NCBI RefSeq assembly: GCF_003467445.1
Contig: NZ_QSGS01000001.1
Location: 310,001 to 374,000, forward strand
DNA: 64,000 nucleotides
Reading direction: 5' to 3'
Source: Exiguobacterium sp. AM39-5BH
GTDB lineage: Bacteria; Bacillota; Bacilli; Exiguobacteriales; Exiguobacteriaceae
The first letter of the stretch is position 1. Each line of letters begins with the position of its first letter. The notes under the pieces are model-generated. The model was not told the DNA's origin and did not search any database. It saw only the letters and a program-made list of their open reading frames with translations. The position numbers and the translations under genes were made by a program. Shown piece by piece: positions 26,477 through 35,773 of the stretch.

Positions 26477-27382
26477 ATGAAGTTACATTTTCTAGGAACT
26501 GGATCCGGTATGCCGTCAAAACAACGGAACGTCTCGGGGCTGGCCGTTACGCTGGCGAAACAGACGTGGCTCATCGATTGTGGCGAGGCGACCCAGCACC
26601 AAATGCTGCATACGAAAGTCAAACCGCGCAAAGTCTCCGCTGTCTGGGTGACCCACCTTCACGGAGACCACGTCTTCGGTCTGCCCGGGTTCCTGTCGAC
26701 GCGTTCAGCGCTCGATGGGTCGAGTCCGCTTACGTTGTATGGACCGAAAGGCATCAAGAAATGGCTCGAATTGACGATGAAAGTGACCGGCTCTTATCTC
26801 GGCTATGACTTGACGATTGTTGAATATGAAGATGGGGATACGTTCGAACAGGACGGGTACCACGTCACGGTCAAACGACTCGACCATCGCTTCCCGTCGT
26901 ACGGATTCCGCATTGAAGCGCCTGAACGACCAGGCGCATTGCTCGTCGACAAGGTGAAGGCACTCGGCATCCCGAGCGGACCGATTTATCGGACGATCAA
27001 ACAGTCTGACACGTTCGAATTTGAAGGGAAAACGTACGCCTCTAAAGAATACGTCAGTGACGCGGTCGCTGGGCCCGTCATTGCGATTCTAGGCGACACG
27101 GTCCCTTGTCCGAACGCCGCTATCCTCGCCGCCGGGGTCGACGTGCTCGTCCATGAAGCGACGTTCATGCAGGCGGAAGCGAAGCTCGCCCGTCAATACG
27201 GTCACTCGACGACAGTCGAGGCGGCGACGCTCGCGAAAGCGGCTCGTGTCGGTTGTTTGATTGTCACGCATATTTCGGCCCGTTACCAAGGCCGAGACGA
27301 GGCGTTCGTCGACGAAGTGCGCGCCATGTTTCCAAATAGCCATGTAGCCAGTGACTTCTTCGAGTTTACAGTGGGGGATTGA
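26477..27382 (+). CDS. rnz: Ribonuclease Z
   Basis: A 301-residue MBL-fold endonuclease that cleaves tRNA precursors 3' of the discriminator base. The start MKLHFLGTGSGMPSKQRNVS and the metal motif THLHGDHVFGLPGFL are diagnostic. Further ligands are in ILGDTVPCPN and in HEATF, and the exosite region lies near 150-180. Length fits the family (about 307). AAAGGATAAT is 8 bp before the ATG. It overlaps no neighbour. A membrane-protein gene begins 2 bp after its stop. Confidence 0.95.
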   Translation: MKLHFLGTGSGMPSKQRNVSGLAVTLAKQTWLIDCGEATQHQMLHTKVKPRKVSAVWVTHLHGDHVFGLPGFLSTRSALDGSSPLTLYGPKGIKKWLELTMKVTGSYLGYDLTIVEYEDGDTFEQDGYHVTVKRLDHRFPSYGFRIEAPERPGALLVDKVKALGIPSGPIYRTIKQSDTFEFEGKTYASKEYVSDAVAGPVIAILGDTVPCPNAAILAAGVDVLVHEATFMQAEAKLARQYGHSTTVEAATLAKAARVGCLIVTHISARYQGRDEAFVDEVRAMFPNSHVASDFFEFTVGD

Positions 27383-27383
27383 C

Positions 27384-28274
27384 GTGACAGTACAACTATA
27401 CGTATGGCTCGGTTTTTTCGTCATCAGTATGTTGCTAGGTTTACGCTTAAATCAGCTCAAAGAACCGGAACCAAACTTTCTGATCAAATTTTTATTTTTC
27501 TCATTGCTCGGAATCGTCTCATTCCCAATCGGTGGCTTTCATATTCCGATCGGTTTTCTCATGTCGTTCTTATTCTTCCCGAAACGCAATAGCCGCTATA
27601 AATGGTACGGGGCGCTCGTCGGCTTCTTTTTCTTCATCGTCCTGTTGTTCGTCCCGCTGTTCGATCAATCCGAATTCCGAGCCGAATCCCAACAGATTGG
27701 AGCAGTGTCGATTCAAGACGAGACGTTTGACGAGATGACGAACAACATCTTGCGCCGAATCAACAGTGATTCCATTAAGCTCGACCGGAGCAAAATGATT
27801 TTTACTGCGGACGGTGAACTCCGTTCGCTCGAATATTTGCTCATGGTCGAACGGACAAACTCGTTCCAACAGATTCGAATCAATTATGACGAGTCGGGTG
27901 AGCTGACATATGAGCAAGTCGACGAGCTGAACAAGGAATCCGGCAGTGCGTTTTATGAAAAACTGGTCGAGTTTGATCATATGCTCAACGCCATTCGCAA
28001 TACGCCTTGGGCAGAGTTTACGAACCAGATCGATGCTCCGTTCCTCCAGCTATCATTTGACGGGCTATATGACATGTATACGTTCGAGAACGAGTCGATG
28101 CTCATGATCAATCGGGACAATCGTCTCGTCAAATTTTGGTTGCAACGCGAGCCAGTGCTTGCCAACAGCATCCAATTGACGGGGCTGAGCCAGCAAGGGC
28201 GGACGACAAGTGAGAAATATACGATTCTATACAATTACTCTATCCATCAACGAGAGGATTTGACTGATTTATGA
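27384..28274 (+). CDS. Hypothetical membrane protein
   Basis: About 296 residues starting at GTG 27384, with GGGGG 7 bp upstream. Three hydrophobic segments lie in the first ~85 residues (VWLGFFVISMLLGLRL, LIKFLFFSLLGIVSFPIGGF, ALVGFFFFIVLLFVPLF). A ~200-residue soluble, probably extracellular domain follows. I do not recognise the family. It begins 2 bp after rnz and its stop overlaps the start of the DUF4430 lipoprotein gene by 4 bp, so it may be co-expressed with the ECF importer. No defect seen. Confidence 0.75.
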   Translation: MTVQLYVWLGFFVISMLLGLRLNQLKEPEPNFLIKFLFFSLLGIVSFPIGGFHIPIGFLMSFLFFPKRNSRYKWYGALVGFFFFIVLLFVPLFDQSEFRAESQQIGAVSIQDETFDEMTNNILRRINSDSIKLDRSKMIFTADGELRSLEYLLMVERTNSFQQIRINYDESGELTYEQVDELNKESGSAFYEKLVEFDHMLNAIRNTPWAEFTNQIDAPFLQLSFDGLYDMYTFENESMLMINRDNRLVKFWLQREPVLANSIQLTGLSQQGRTTSEKYTILYNYSIHQREDLTDL

Positions 28275-28681
28275 AAAAATTGTTCATGGTGAGTTTACTC
28301 GTCCCACTTTTAACCGCATGTGGAGGGAATACGACCTCGACCGAGAAGGCGGCTTGTGACGTCGAGCCGACCATCTCTGTTTACAATGCGTCGACAGAGG
28401 AGACGCTGTTCAATGAGAAGAGTGTCTGCTTAGAAGAGGGCGCGACGGTGCTCGATGCCCTTGAAGCGACCGAGTTAGACATCGAATCGGTCGGCAGTGA
28501 CGAGATGACGTATGTGACAGCGATTGACGGTATCCAAGAGAAGTCGGCCGGACAATCCTCCGGTTGGGTCTATGCCTTCAATGGAAGTCCGGGCGATGAA
28601 GGTGCTGGGGCCAAAGAAGTCGAATCAACCGACATCATTCAATGGCGGTTCGAAGAAGATGCGATTTCTTTCTTCGAATGA
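28271..28681 (+). CDS. DUF4430 lipoprotein (transcobalamin-like C-terminal domain)
   Basis: A 136-residue secreted lipoprotein. The signal peptide ends LLTACGG, with Cys17 as the lipid anchor. The mature part has Cys28 and Cys52, a likely disulfide, and the DUF4430 signature: SVCLEEGATVLDALEATEL, then SSGWVYAFNGSPGDEGAG, then IIQWRF. The DUF4430 fold is the one seen in the C-terminal domain of transcobalamin and intrinsic factor. The gene leads an operon with ecfT-, ecfA- and S-component-like genes, suggesting a surface-tethered ligand-capture protein for that importer (inference). It overlaps ecfT by 23 bp. Confidence 0.85.
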   Translation: MKKLFMVSLLVPLLTACGGNTTSTEKAACDVEPTISVYNASTEETLFNEKSVCLEEGATVLDALEATELDIESVGSDEMTYVTAIDGIQEKSAGQSSGWVYAFNGSPGDEGAGAKEVESTDIIQWRFEEDAISFFE

Positions 28682-29325
28682 GGCTGATTGGGAGCGCAGA
28701 CATCCGGTCACGCTCCTTTTCTTCTTACTCGTCCATTTGTACATTTTGACGTACGTGAACGATTCGATTTGGCTTCTCCTCGGTCTGTGCGGTTTATTGC
28801 TGCTCGAACGACGGTTTCCCTTTGCAATGGTAGGCGTCATCCTGGCGTTCTTATTGCTTTCACTCACTCCTTTCGTCCTCGGATGGCGAATCTCGCTCGG
28901 TGGTGTGTCGAGTCAACTCATTCCATTGGTGACCTTTTTGTTCGGCATGACTTGGGTCAATCGGTTCATGCGTCTCGAACGCTTATTGCCGTTCTTGAAC
29001 AAGTGGCCCCGCTCGACACGATTGCTTTACGGGGGTGGCACTCGTCCCGACGATGGAACGGGCGGTCCGTCGATCGTTGGCGAGTCATCCGCGACGTGAC
29101 TGGCAAGAGGCGGTCGTCGTCGGCATCGACAGCCAGCGCCTCGAGCCGGTGTATGTGACGAATCGGATGCGACGCTTTGAAAAACATGACTGGATTCAAT
29201 GCCTCATCCTTGCTGGATTCGGGTCGCTTGCGTTGCTGGTCACGCCGGTCGTTTGGATTCTGTATCCTTATTTGACGAAAGGAGGGGTGCGCGATGCGTT
29301 GGTTATCTTTGGCAGATGGACATGA
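28659..29325 (+). pseudogene. ECF transporter T component (EcfT/CbiQ-like), frameshifted
   Basis: The first frame starts near ATG 28659 inside the previous gene. It encodes ~120 residues with four hydrophobic segments (LLFFLLVHLYILTYV, IWLLLGLCGLLLL, MVGVILAFLLLSLTPFVLG, LIPLVTFLFGMTWV). After about 29015-29030 the homologous reading continues in the +1 frame, with GVALVPTMERAVRRSLASHP, the coupling-helix region of EcfT proteins. A last membrane helix and a stop at 29323-29325 follow. One extra base (or two missing) would explain this. EcfT couples the ATPases to the S component. It overlaps ecfA by 32 bp. Confidence 0.7.
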
Positions 29326-30253
29326 CGAATTGGGGCAATGGGTAGAGGTAGAACAAGCGCGAGTCGTCCATCTCGATACCCCGCTCGCCGGGAAGGTCGC
29401 ATCGCTCGTTTCTGGGAGTGACGCCCTGCGCGGAGCCGAGCTGGCAGCCATTCTTCAAATCGATCACTTGTTCCATAAACGGTTCGACGAATGCTCGAGC
29501 GGGGAACGGCAACTCGTCCGAATCGCGCACGCGCTCGCGGATTCATCCGAGGCACTCGTCTTGATTGAGCCGTTCCGACATTTGGATCGGTTTCGCGTCG
29601 AGCATTTGATGATGTTACTCAGCAGGCTGTCCGGACTCGGTGTTCGGGTGGCTTATACGGACAGGACGCGCGAACATAGCTCGTCCGTCACTTTCCACGT
29701 CAATCCGACCGTGAACGAGCCCTGGCTTGTCGTTACGGACGTATCCTATCGTCATCCGTTGCAGGCTTCCTATGCAGTCGAGCATGTGTCTTACGAAGCG
29801 AAGCAGGCGGGACTGACCATTTGCATCGGAACGAATGGGAGCGGGAAATCGACGCTGCTCGAATTGATCGCCAAAAGTGTCCGTCCGTTGTATGGGAAAG
29901 TCAAATGGGCCGAGCGGCCAGTCTATTTACCGGCCGAGCAAGAGTATGGACCGTTCCCACATGTAAAGAATCGTCGCGTCGCCCAACTGCAGGCCGTCTT
30001 CGCTTCCGAGGCTTCGTTGTTCTTACTGGACGAGCCGAGCGTCGGCTTGACCGAGCAAGAGCGCGTTCAGTTTGAACGAGCGTTAACCGAGAAAGCCATG
30101 ACGGCACATATTTTGTGTGCGACGCATGACGAACGATTGATCCAGGCGGCGGACCGCATCGTGTGTCTGTCGAACGGTACGCTCGTCTTCGATGGCGATT
30201 TAGTCGAGTATAGGAAACGGAGTACGCTATGGTCACATACGTCCTCATCCTGA
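29294..30253 (+). CDS. ECF transporter ATPase, two ABC domains in one chain, first domain degenerate
   Basis: A 319-residue protein. The second domain (about 145-319) is a full ABC ATPase: Walker A GTNGSGKST near 177, Walker B SLFLLDEPSVGL, switch His in CATHDERL. The first domain (1-140) lacks any Walker A and begins abruptly. It keeps a signature-like ECSSGERQLVRIAHAL and a Walker B-like ALVLIEPF with no Asp-Glu pair. ECF modules normally use two full ATPase domains. Here one seems structural only. AAAGGAGGGG precedes ATG 29294. It sits between ecfT and the S component, overlapping both. Confidence 0.78.
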   Translation: MRWLSLADGHDELGQWVEVEQARVVHLDTPLAGKVASLVSGSDALRGAELAAILQIDHLFHKRFDECSSGERQLVRIAHALADSSEALVLIEPFRHLDRFRVEHLMMLLSRLSGLGVRVAYTDRTREHSSSVTFHVNPTVNEPWLVVTDVSYRHPLQASYAVEHVSYEAKQAGLTICIGTNGSGKSTLLELIAKSVRPLYGKVKWAERPVYLPAEQEYGPFPHVKNRRVAQLQAVFASEASLFLLDEPSVGLTEQERVQFERALTEKAMTAHILCATHDERLIQAADRIVCLSNGTLVFDGDLVEYRKRSTLWSHTSSS

Positions 30254-30774
30254 TTATTGCGGTGGGAATCATGTCAAGATTTGAGCGGACGGACATCCCG
30301 ATTGCCGTACTGACACAGATTCTCGCACTCGCCGTCATCGGACGCTGGCTATTCGTGGCCATCCCGAACGTGCAACCGTCGACGGCGCTGCTCATATTGA
30401 CGGCCCTGTACTTTGGATTTACGAGCGCCGCTATGTTGGCGCTGTTCGTTCCGATTTTATCCGGACTGTTGCTCGGGTTCGGACCATTCGTCTTGTTTCA
30501 ATTTTTAGGATGGCTCCTCGTCGTTCTCGTCGTCATCCTATTCAAACCGATACTTCGTCGGTCGAAATGGCTCCTTGCTTTAGTCGGTCTTGGGGCTGGC
30601 TTTCTATTCGGCTGGACCGCTAATCTCTCATTCGCCGAGGTCATTGGGGTAAACTTTATCAAATTGCTTGTGCTAAGTTTCCCGTTCGATGTCGCCCATG
30701 GCGTCGGAAACGCTGTCTTCCTTATGATGTTGCATGACTTGTTCGTTCGCATATTTGTAAGAGAGGACGGGTAA
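30229..30774 (+). CDS. ECF transporter S component-like membrane protein
   Basis: A 181-residue protein with about six hydrophobic segments, the usual S-component layout. TALYFGFTSAAMLALFVPILSG and the C-terminal FPFDVAHGVGNAVFLMML are characteristic of substrate-binding ECF subunits. The ATG at 30229 lies within ecfA (25 bp overlap). With a DUF4430 lipoprotein in the same operon, a corrinoid or related ligand is a reasonable guess, but no riboswitch or cobalamin gene is nearby. Substrate not determined. Confidence 0.72.
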   Translation: MVTYVLILIIAVGIMSRFERTDIPIAVLTQILALAVIGRWLFVAIPNVQPSTALLILTALYFGFTSAAMLALFVPILSGLLLGFGPFVLFQFLGWLLVVLVVILFKPILRRSKWLLALVGLGAGFLFGWTANLSFAEVIGVNFIKLLVLSFPFDVAHGVGNAVFLMMLHDLFVRIFVREDG

Positions 30775-30809
30775 CAGATAGATATCATGCCGAGTGAGGT
30801 GACGCGTTT

Positions 30810-31130
30810 ATGAGTGGATATGTAGACATGGTCGAAATCGCTTGGTTTCTATTTATCGGAGTAGTGTTTATAGGACTCAATTTGTTCCTGATGTCTCGGC
30901 GGCGCTTACGGACGCGCTACGGCATGCTCAGCATCCTCGGGGCTAGCGTCTGGCCAGCACTCATGATCGTCTTGTCCGTCCGAGGGGGAAGCGTTTTCGG
31001 TGAATTGATGAAACAGGCACTAACGTTTGATCGTGTACTGGCCTGGTCTATCGTCTTATCGACAGCGCTGATGGTGTGTATCCCGGGTGTGTCCCTCATC
31101 CGGCGCATGATTCAGTTGTCAAAGTCTTAA
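30810..31130 (+). CDS. Hypothetical three-helix membrane protein
   Basis: A 106-residue protein with three transmembrane segments (IAWFLFIGVVFIGLNLFLM, GMLSILGASVWPALMIVLSV, VLAWSIVLSTALMVCIPGVS). GAGGTGA precedes the ATG. It follows the S-component gene by 35 bp and is the last gene before a strong terminator, so it may belong to the same transcript. Family not recognised. Confidence 0.65.
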   Translation: MSGYVDMVEIAWFLFIGVVFIGLNLFLMSRRRLRTRYGMLSILGASVWPALMIVLSVRGGSVFGELMKQALTFDRVLAWSIVLSTALMVCIPGVSLIRRMIQLSKS

Positions 31131-31146
31131 ACAAATGTCATAACGT

Positions 31147-31184
31147 AAGGAGGAGGCCCCATAACGGGGACCTCCTCCTTTTTA
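31147..31184 (+). terminator. Terminator after the ECF operon
   Basis: AAGGAGGAGG-CCCC-ATAA-CGGGGA-CCTCCTCCTT with TTTTT. This very strong GC-rich stem is shared with the leftward SDR gene ending at 31199. Confidence 0.9.
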
Positions 31185-31198
31185 CGTATAAAATCACT

Positions 31199-31991
31199 TC
31201 AGACCGTTGACACATCTTCAGAGCCGCCACCCGATGGTTTTTGGAAGCGGCGCAATATCTCCAGGCTGACCGCACGCGGCATCAGCTTGGCAGCGGCGAC
31301 AAGCAGTTGGTTCGAAACGCCCGGCACGATGACGCGTTTGTTTTGCATGACACCCTTATACCCAAAAAAAGCGACCAGGTGCGAGGGCATTTTTGAAATC
31401 ATCATCTCGCTTCCGGCCCGGTTAAAGAAACCCGTATCAGTCGGACCAGGACAGAGGACGCTCACATTCACGCCTGTCCCTTTCACTTCGGCATGAAGAG
31501 CTCGGTGAGCGATAGCACGTACGCTTTCGTAGCGTAGTAGACCGCCATATAAGGGCCCGGTTGGAATGCGGCGACCGAGGCGACGTTCAACACGTAGCCA
31601 TGGTTCCGTTTTACCATGCCCGGCAAATACGCTTTCGTCAGTTCGGTCAAAGCGTTGACGTTCAAGCGGACCTCTTCTGCCTCGGTCTCGGCATCGATTT
31701 CAATAACTCGCCGGCCGTACCGAACCCTGCATTGTTGATTAAAAAATCGACTTTCAGACCAGCGTCGTCGATGGAGCTCGTTAACCGTTCAACGGCCTGG
31801 TGTTCAGACAAGTCGAGGGCAAAGACGTGCACATTGACGCGATACCGTTTCTCGAGAACTTTTTTCAATTCATGTAGTCTTGGCTCGCTACGGGACACGA
31901 GGATACAATCAAATCCGTCTCTTGCCGCCAACACGGCAAGGTCAAGCCCAATTCCCGTCGAGGCTCCAGTAATTAAGGCTGTTTTTGTCAA
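31199..31991 (-). pseudogene. Short-chain dehydrogenase/reductase, broken by two frameshifts
   Basis: Three frames together make a ~265-residue SDR. The first gives TKTALITGASTGIGLDLAV (NAD motif) and FLINNAGFGTAGEL. The second resumes at LNVNALTELTKAYLPGMV with active-site YYATKAY. The third runs from KGTGVNVSVLCPGPTDTGFF to the end. One base is missing near 31692-31700 and one near 31488-31495; restoring them gives continuous SDR sequence. The TTG at 31991 is the probable start (AAGGAG 9 bp upstream). It may be an active gene with sequencing errors. Substrate unknown. Confidence 0.75.
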
Positions 31992-32141
31992 AATTGTCCA
32001 CTCCTTCAAAATAAAAAGTCATACATTGTTACTGTTTTCTTCACGAGTTGTTAAATTCCTGCTTAGCCGTCGCCTTGAAACGTATGCTAGAGTATAGCAA
32101 GAATATGTGATTAGGCTCACAAAGTGAGGAGAAGAAATAAG

Positions 32142-33044
32142 ATGATGATTCAGCTAGTGACTACGGCTCAAAGTGTCGAGCAAGCAGAGGCGCTTATCAT
32201 GGCGGGCTCCGACCGTCTCTATATCGGAGATTCGAAGTACGGATTACGGCATAAAGGAGATTGGTCACTTCCGGCTGTGCGAGAAATCACTGCTCTCGCG
32301 CACCGGTACGGCAAGGAAGTGACAGTTGCCGTCAATAATTTGATGCATAACGATCAGATTGAGACGCTCCCTGATTATTTACAAGAACTAAAATCAATAG
32401 GCGTCAATAGTGTGACAGCAGGCGATCCAGGCGCCATTCGCTTAATCCGTAATGCCAATATCCCCTATTGGTATGACGCTCAAACGCTTGTCACATCAGC
32501 ACGCCACATTCAATTTTGGGGCAAACGTGAGGCAATCGGAGCGATTGCGGCCCGTGAAGTGACATTGACCGAGCTCGGATTGATTCAACAGCAAATCGGA
32601 TTACCGGTAGAAGTTCAAGTGTATGGCCCGACGTGCATCCACCATTCGAAGCGCCCGTTGTTGACGAACTATTTTAAGGAGATCGGTCGGCCGAGTGACA
32701 AGGCGGGCATGATTGAATATTACGTCAGTGAACCATCGGACCCGGCGAGTCGCTATCCGGTGTATGAAGACGAAAATGGGACACACGTCTTCTCTGAGGA
32801 CTTGACGTTGATGGGTCAACTGCCTGTGCTTTTAAAAGGCGGGTTGCATACATGGAAACTTGAAGGCTGGCATGCAGGCGCTGCGTTCGTCGAAATTGTC
32901 CGCCTATTCGATCAAGCCCGATCAGACTTATTGAATGGGCGGTTTGACCGCCTCGTCATGGAACGGCGTCTCGCCGAACTCCATCCTGAGCAATTCCGGC
33001 TTGGTACCGGACTGTTATTACGAAATCCAGAAGAGATCAAGTGA
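32142..33044 (+). CDS. Peptidase U32 family protein, tRNA hydroxylation (TrhP1/YrrN-like)
   Basis: A 300-residue U32-family protein. It starts like other short YrrN-type members (MMIQLVTTAQSVEQAEALIM) and carries YIGDSKYGLRHKGDW and VEVQVYGPTCIHHSKRPLL, with the conserved Cys of U32 proteins. In B. subtilis the paired U32 proteins TrhP1 and TrhP2 are needed for 5-hydroxyuridine at the tRNA wobble position. ATG 32142 follows GAGGAG by 10 bp; an ATG three bases later is possible. It lies 10 bp upstream of the second U32 gene. Confidence 0.82.
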   Translation: MMIQLVTTAQSVEQAEALIMAGSDRLYIGDSKYGLRHKGDWSLPAVREITALAHRYGKEVTVAVNNLMHNDQIETLPDYLQELKSIGVNSVTAGDPGAIRLIRNANIPYWYDAQTLVTSARHIQFWGKREAIGAIAAREVTLTELGLIQQQIGLPVEVQVYGPTCIHHSKRPLLTNYFKEIGRPSDKAGMIEYYVSEPSDPASRYPVYEDENGTHVFSEDLTLMGQLPVLLKGGLHTWKLEGWHAGAAFVEIVRLFDQARSDLLNGRFDRLVMERRLAELHPEQFRLGTGLLLRNPEEIK

Positions 33045-33054
33045 GGGAATCGAA

Positions 33055-34308
33055 ATGAAAAAACGTCCAGAACTTTTAGCGCCGGCAGGCAACTTAGAAA
33101 AACTAAAGATGGCGATTTTATATGGGGCCGATGCGGTCTTTATCGGGGGACAACAGTTCGGACTCCGCTCTCGGGCCGGCAATTTTGGGTATGACGAGAT
33201 GGCCGAAGGGGTCGCGTTCGCCCATGCGCGCGGGGCAAAAGTATATGTCGCCGCGAATATGGTGACCCATGAAGGCGATATCGATGGTGCAGGTGAATTC
33301 TTTTGCAAGCTTCGCGATATCGGCATCGATGCCGTCATCGTGTCCGACCCGGCCATGATTGAGGTATGCCTCACGGATGCGCCGGGACTTCCGGTCCATT
33401 TGTCGACGCAGGCGTCAGCGACGAACTATGAGACGCTCCGCTTTTGGCAAGAGGAAGGATTGGAGCGAATCGTTCTCGCCCGGGAAGTATCGATGGAAGA
33501 AATCAAAGAGATGAAACGGCAAGTCGATGTCGAAATCGAGACGTTCGTCCATGGGGCGATGTGCATCTCGTACTCGGGACGTTGCACCTTATCGAACCAC
33601 ATGGCGCTCCGCGATGCGAACCGGGGTGGCTGTGCCCAGTCGTGCCGTTGGAAATACGGCTTCTTTGAGGCGGACGAACTGTTGACTGACGAGATGGCAG
33701 CACGCGACGAGGAACCGTTCTCGATGAGCTCGGTCGACTTGGCGATGGTACGTCACATTCCGGACTTGGTCGACGCTGGCGTCGACAGCTTGAAAATTGA
33801 GGGACGGATGAAATCGATTCACTATGTGGCGACCGTTTGTAACGTCTATCGTCAAGTCATCGACGCGTACTGTGACGACCCTGAGGGCTTCGAGTTTAAT
33901 CCGGCGTGGGAAGAAGAAATCTGGAAAGCGGCACAACGAGAACTCGCGACCGGATTCTATTACGGTGTACCGACCGAGAATGAACAATTGTTCGGTAAAC
34001 CTCGTTCCATCCCGCAATACGCGTTCGCGGCACGCGTCATCTCGTATGAGCCGGCGACGCAGATGGCGACGCTTGAACAACGGAACCATTTCCGTCGAGG
34101 GGAAGAAGTCGAATTTTTTGGACCTGGATTCGTTCGATTCACGCAACGAATTGACGAGCTATTCGATGAGACGGGGAACGTGCTCGAGACGGCGAATCAA
34201 GCGATGATGACGGTACGTGTCAAAGTTGAACAACCGGTCGCGACCGATTTCATCATGCGCAAGCGAAAAGCCGGCGTCGTGAACACACCTGTGCCGAGCC
34301 CGGTCTGA
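33055..34308 (+). CDS. Peptidase U32 family protein, tRNA hydroxylation (TrhP2/YrrO-like)
   Basis: A 418-residue U32 protein. Signature segments are ELLAPAGNLEKLKMAILYGA, FIGGQQFGLRSRAGNF, VFVHGAMCISYSGRC with downstream GGCAQSCRW (clustered Cys that bind an iron-sulfur cluster in related TrhP proteins), and SLKIEGRMKS. Its C-terminal domain of ~90 residues has a beta-barrel-like ending. It is partner of the preceding gene in uridine-34 hydroxylation of tRNA. AGGGA precedes ATG 33055. Confidence 0.87.
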   Translation: MKKRPELLAPAGNLEKLKMAILYGADAVFIGGQQFGLRSRAGNFGYDEMAEGVAFAHARGAKVYVAANMVTHEGDIDGAGEFFCKLRDIGIDAVIVSDPAMIEVCLTDAPGLPVHLSTQASATNYETLRFWQEEGLERIVLAREVSMEEIKEMKRQVDVEIETFVHGAMCISYSGRCTLSNHMALRDANRGGCAQSCRWKYGFFEADELLTDEMAARDEEPFSMSSVDLAMVRHIPDLVDAGVDSLKIEGRMKSIHYVATVCNVYRQVIDAYCDDPEGFEFNPAWEEEIWKAAQRELATGFYYGVPTENEQLFGKPRSIPQYAFAARVISYEPATQMATLEQRNHFRRGEEVEFFGPGFVRFTQRIDELFDETGNVLETANQAMMTVRVKVEQPVATDFIMRKRKAGVVNTPVPSPV

Positions 34309-34390
34309 CACATCCGGCAAGACAACATAGTCGACCGTTCCATCCAATCTTGCTACCCTATTAGCATAGATCTGAAAAGGGGATGGGAGC

Positions 34391-35773
34391 ATGAACCAGA
34401 ATACGGAGCAGCTTCGGACCGATCCGATCGGGCGCCTGCTGTTTAAACTGTCGCTACCGGCAATGATCGGGATGCTCGTGACGGCACTGTACAATATCAT
34501 TGATACGATCTTCGTCGCGCGTGGCATCGGGTCGACCGCTGTTGCCGCCATCGGGATCGCCTTTCCGATTCAAATGATTCTCATGGCCGTCTCGAGCGCT
34601 GTCGGGTTAGGCGGGGCATCCATCAGTTCAAGGAAACTCGGCAAAGGAGACGATGCCGGTGCCGCCGTCACGTTCTTGAACGTGCTCTTCCTCGTTGGTG
34701 TGTTCGCCGCCTTTGCGGTCAGTTCCGCTTTTTTCATGTTGGATGATATTTTGAAAGTATTCGGAGCGACATCAGCCATCATGGAACTGAGCCGACAATA
34801 CTTATCGGTCGTGCTCATCAGCTCCCCGTTCTTCATGTTCACACTCGCGGCGAGCGCGATGGTACGGGCTGAAGGACAGGCGCCTTATCAGATGAAAGTG
34901 ATGCTCACGACCGTTGTCGTCAACTTGGTGACGACGCCGCTGTTCATCTTTACATTCGGCTGGGGGATATATGGGGCCGCTTGGTCGACGGCGCTCGCCC
35001 AAGTCGTCGGGTCCGTGCTCATGCTCCGGTTCTTCTTCGCAAAAAATCGCCGCACCGATCTCGATTTCCAATGGCGGAAGTTTCGAATACGGTTCGGCGA
35101 ATTGAAGGAGATTATGGCAATCGGCTCATCTTCGTTCATCATGATGGTCTCCCAGTCGATTTTATTCGTCGGGGTCAACGTCATGCTCGGCACGTACGGC
35201 GGGACCGAGGAACTTGCCATCTTTGCGATTATCAATAAATTCATGGCGCTCGTCGGGATGCCGATTATGGGTATCGTTCAAGGCATGCAGCCGATTGTCG
35301 GTTACAATTTCGGCGCCAAACAATTCGACCGGATGAGGGAAACGATTTGGACGGCAATGCGGGCTGGAATTGCCATCGCCGTCATCATCTGGTTGACGCT
35401 CCAGTTGATTCCGGAACAGCTGATGCGCATGTTCACGACCGACGTCAACTTGATTGCCGGCGGCGTGACGGCGATTCATGTGTTGTTCGCCGTCTCGTTT
35501 CTCCCGAGCGTCCAAATGCTCGTCAACGGCATCTATCAATCGCTCGGGAAGGCCCGGGTCGCGATGTTCTTGTCGCTGTCGCGGCAGACGCTCTATACGA
35601 TTCCACTCGTCTTCATCCTGCCGAACTTCTTCGGCGTATTCGGTGTCTGGCTCGCGTTCCCAATCGCTGATGCGATGACTTTCTTGACAGCGGTCGGGAT
35701 GGCGGTTTGGGATCGCAAGCTCTTATTCCGCCCGTCAGAAGACGAAATTGAAGCGAAAGCAACCAATTTATGA
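34391..35773 (+). CDS. MATE family efflux transporter
   Basis: A 460-residue polytopic protein with 12 predicted helices in two repeats. Family features are DPIGRLLFKLSLPAMIGMLV at the N-terminus, YNIIDTIFVARGIG, and GMQPIVGYNFGAKQFDRM at the start of the second half, all typical of the MepA/NorM-like MATE group of Firmicutes. It probably expels cationic drugs by Na+ or H+ antiport (family knowledge). AAGGGGATGGGAG lies before the ATG. Its last codons share bases with the stop of the convergent EamA gene. Confidence 0.9.
   Translation: MNQNTEQLRTDPIGRLLFKLSLPAMIGMLVTALYNIIDTIFVARGIGSTAVAAIGIAFPIQMILMAVSSAVGLGGASISSRKLGKGDDAGAAVTFLNVLFLVGVFAAFAVSSAFFMLDDILKVFGATSAIMELSRQYLSVVLISSPFFMFTLAASAMVRAEGQAPYQMKVMLTTVVVNLVTTPLFIFTFGWGIYGAAWSTALAQVVGSVLMLRFFFAKNRRTDLDFQWRKFRIRFGELKEIMAIGSSSFIMMVSQSILFVGVNVMLGTYGGTEELAIFAIINKFMALVGMPIMGIVQGMQPIVGYNFGAKQFDRMRETIWTAMRAGIAIAVIIWLTLQLIPEQLMRMFTTDVNLIAGGVTAIHVLFAVSFLPSVQMLVNGIYQSLGKARVAMFLSLSRQTLYTIPLVFILPNFFGVFGVWLAFPIADAMTFLTAVGMAVWDRKLLFRPSEDEIEAKATNL

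Noticed and set aside
34309..34390. Possible riboswitch ahead of the MATE gene
   Set aside because: The 82-bp gap has no stable nested helices or terminator, only a spacer and ribosome binding site.
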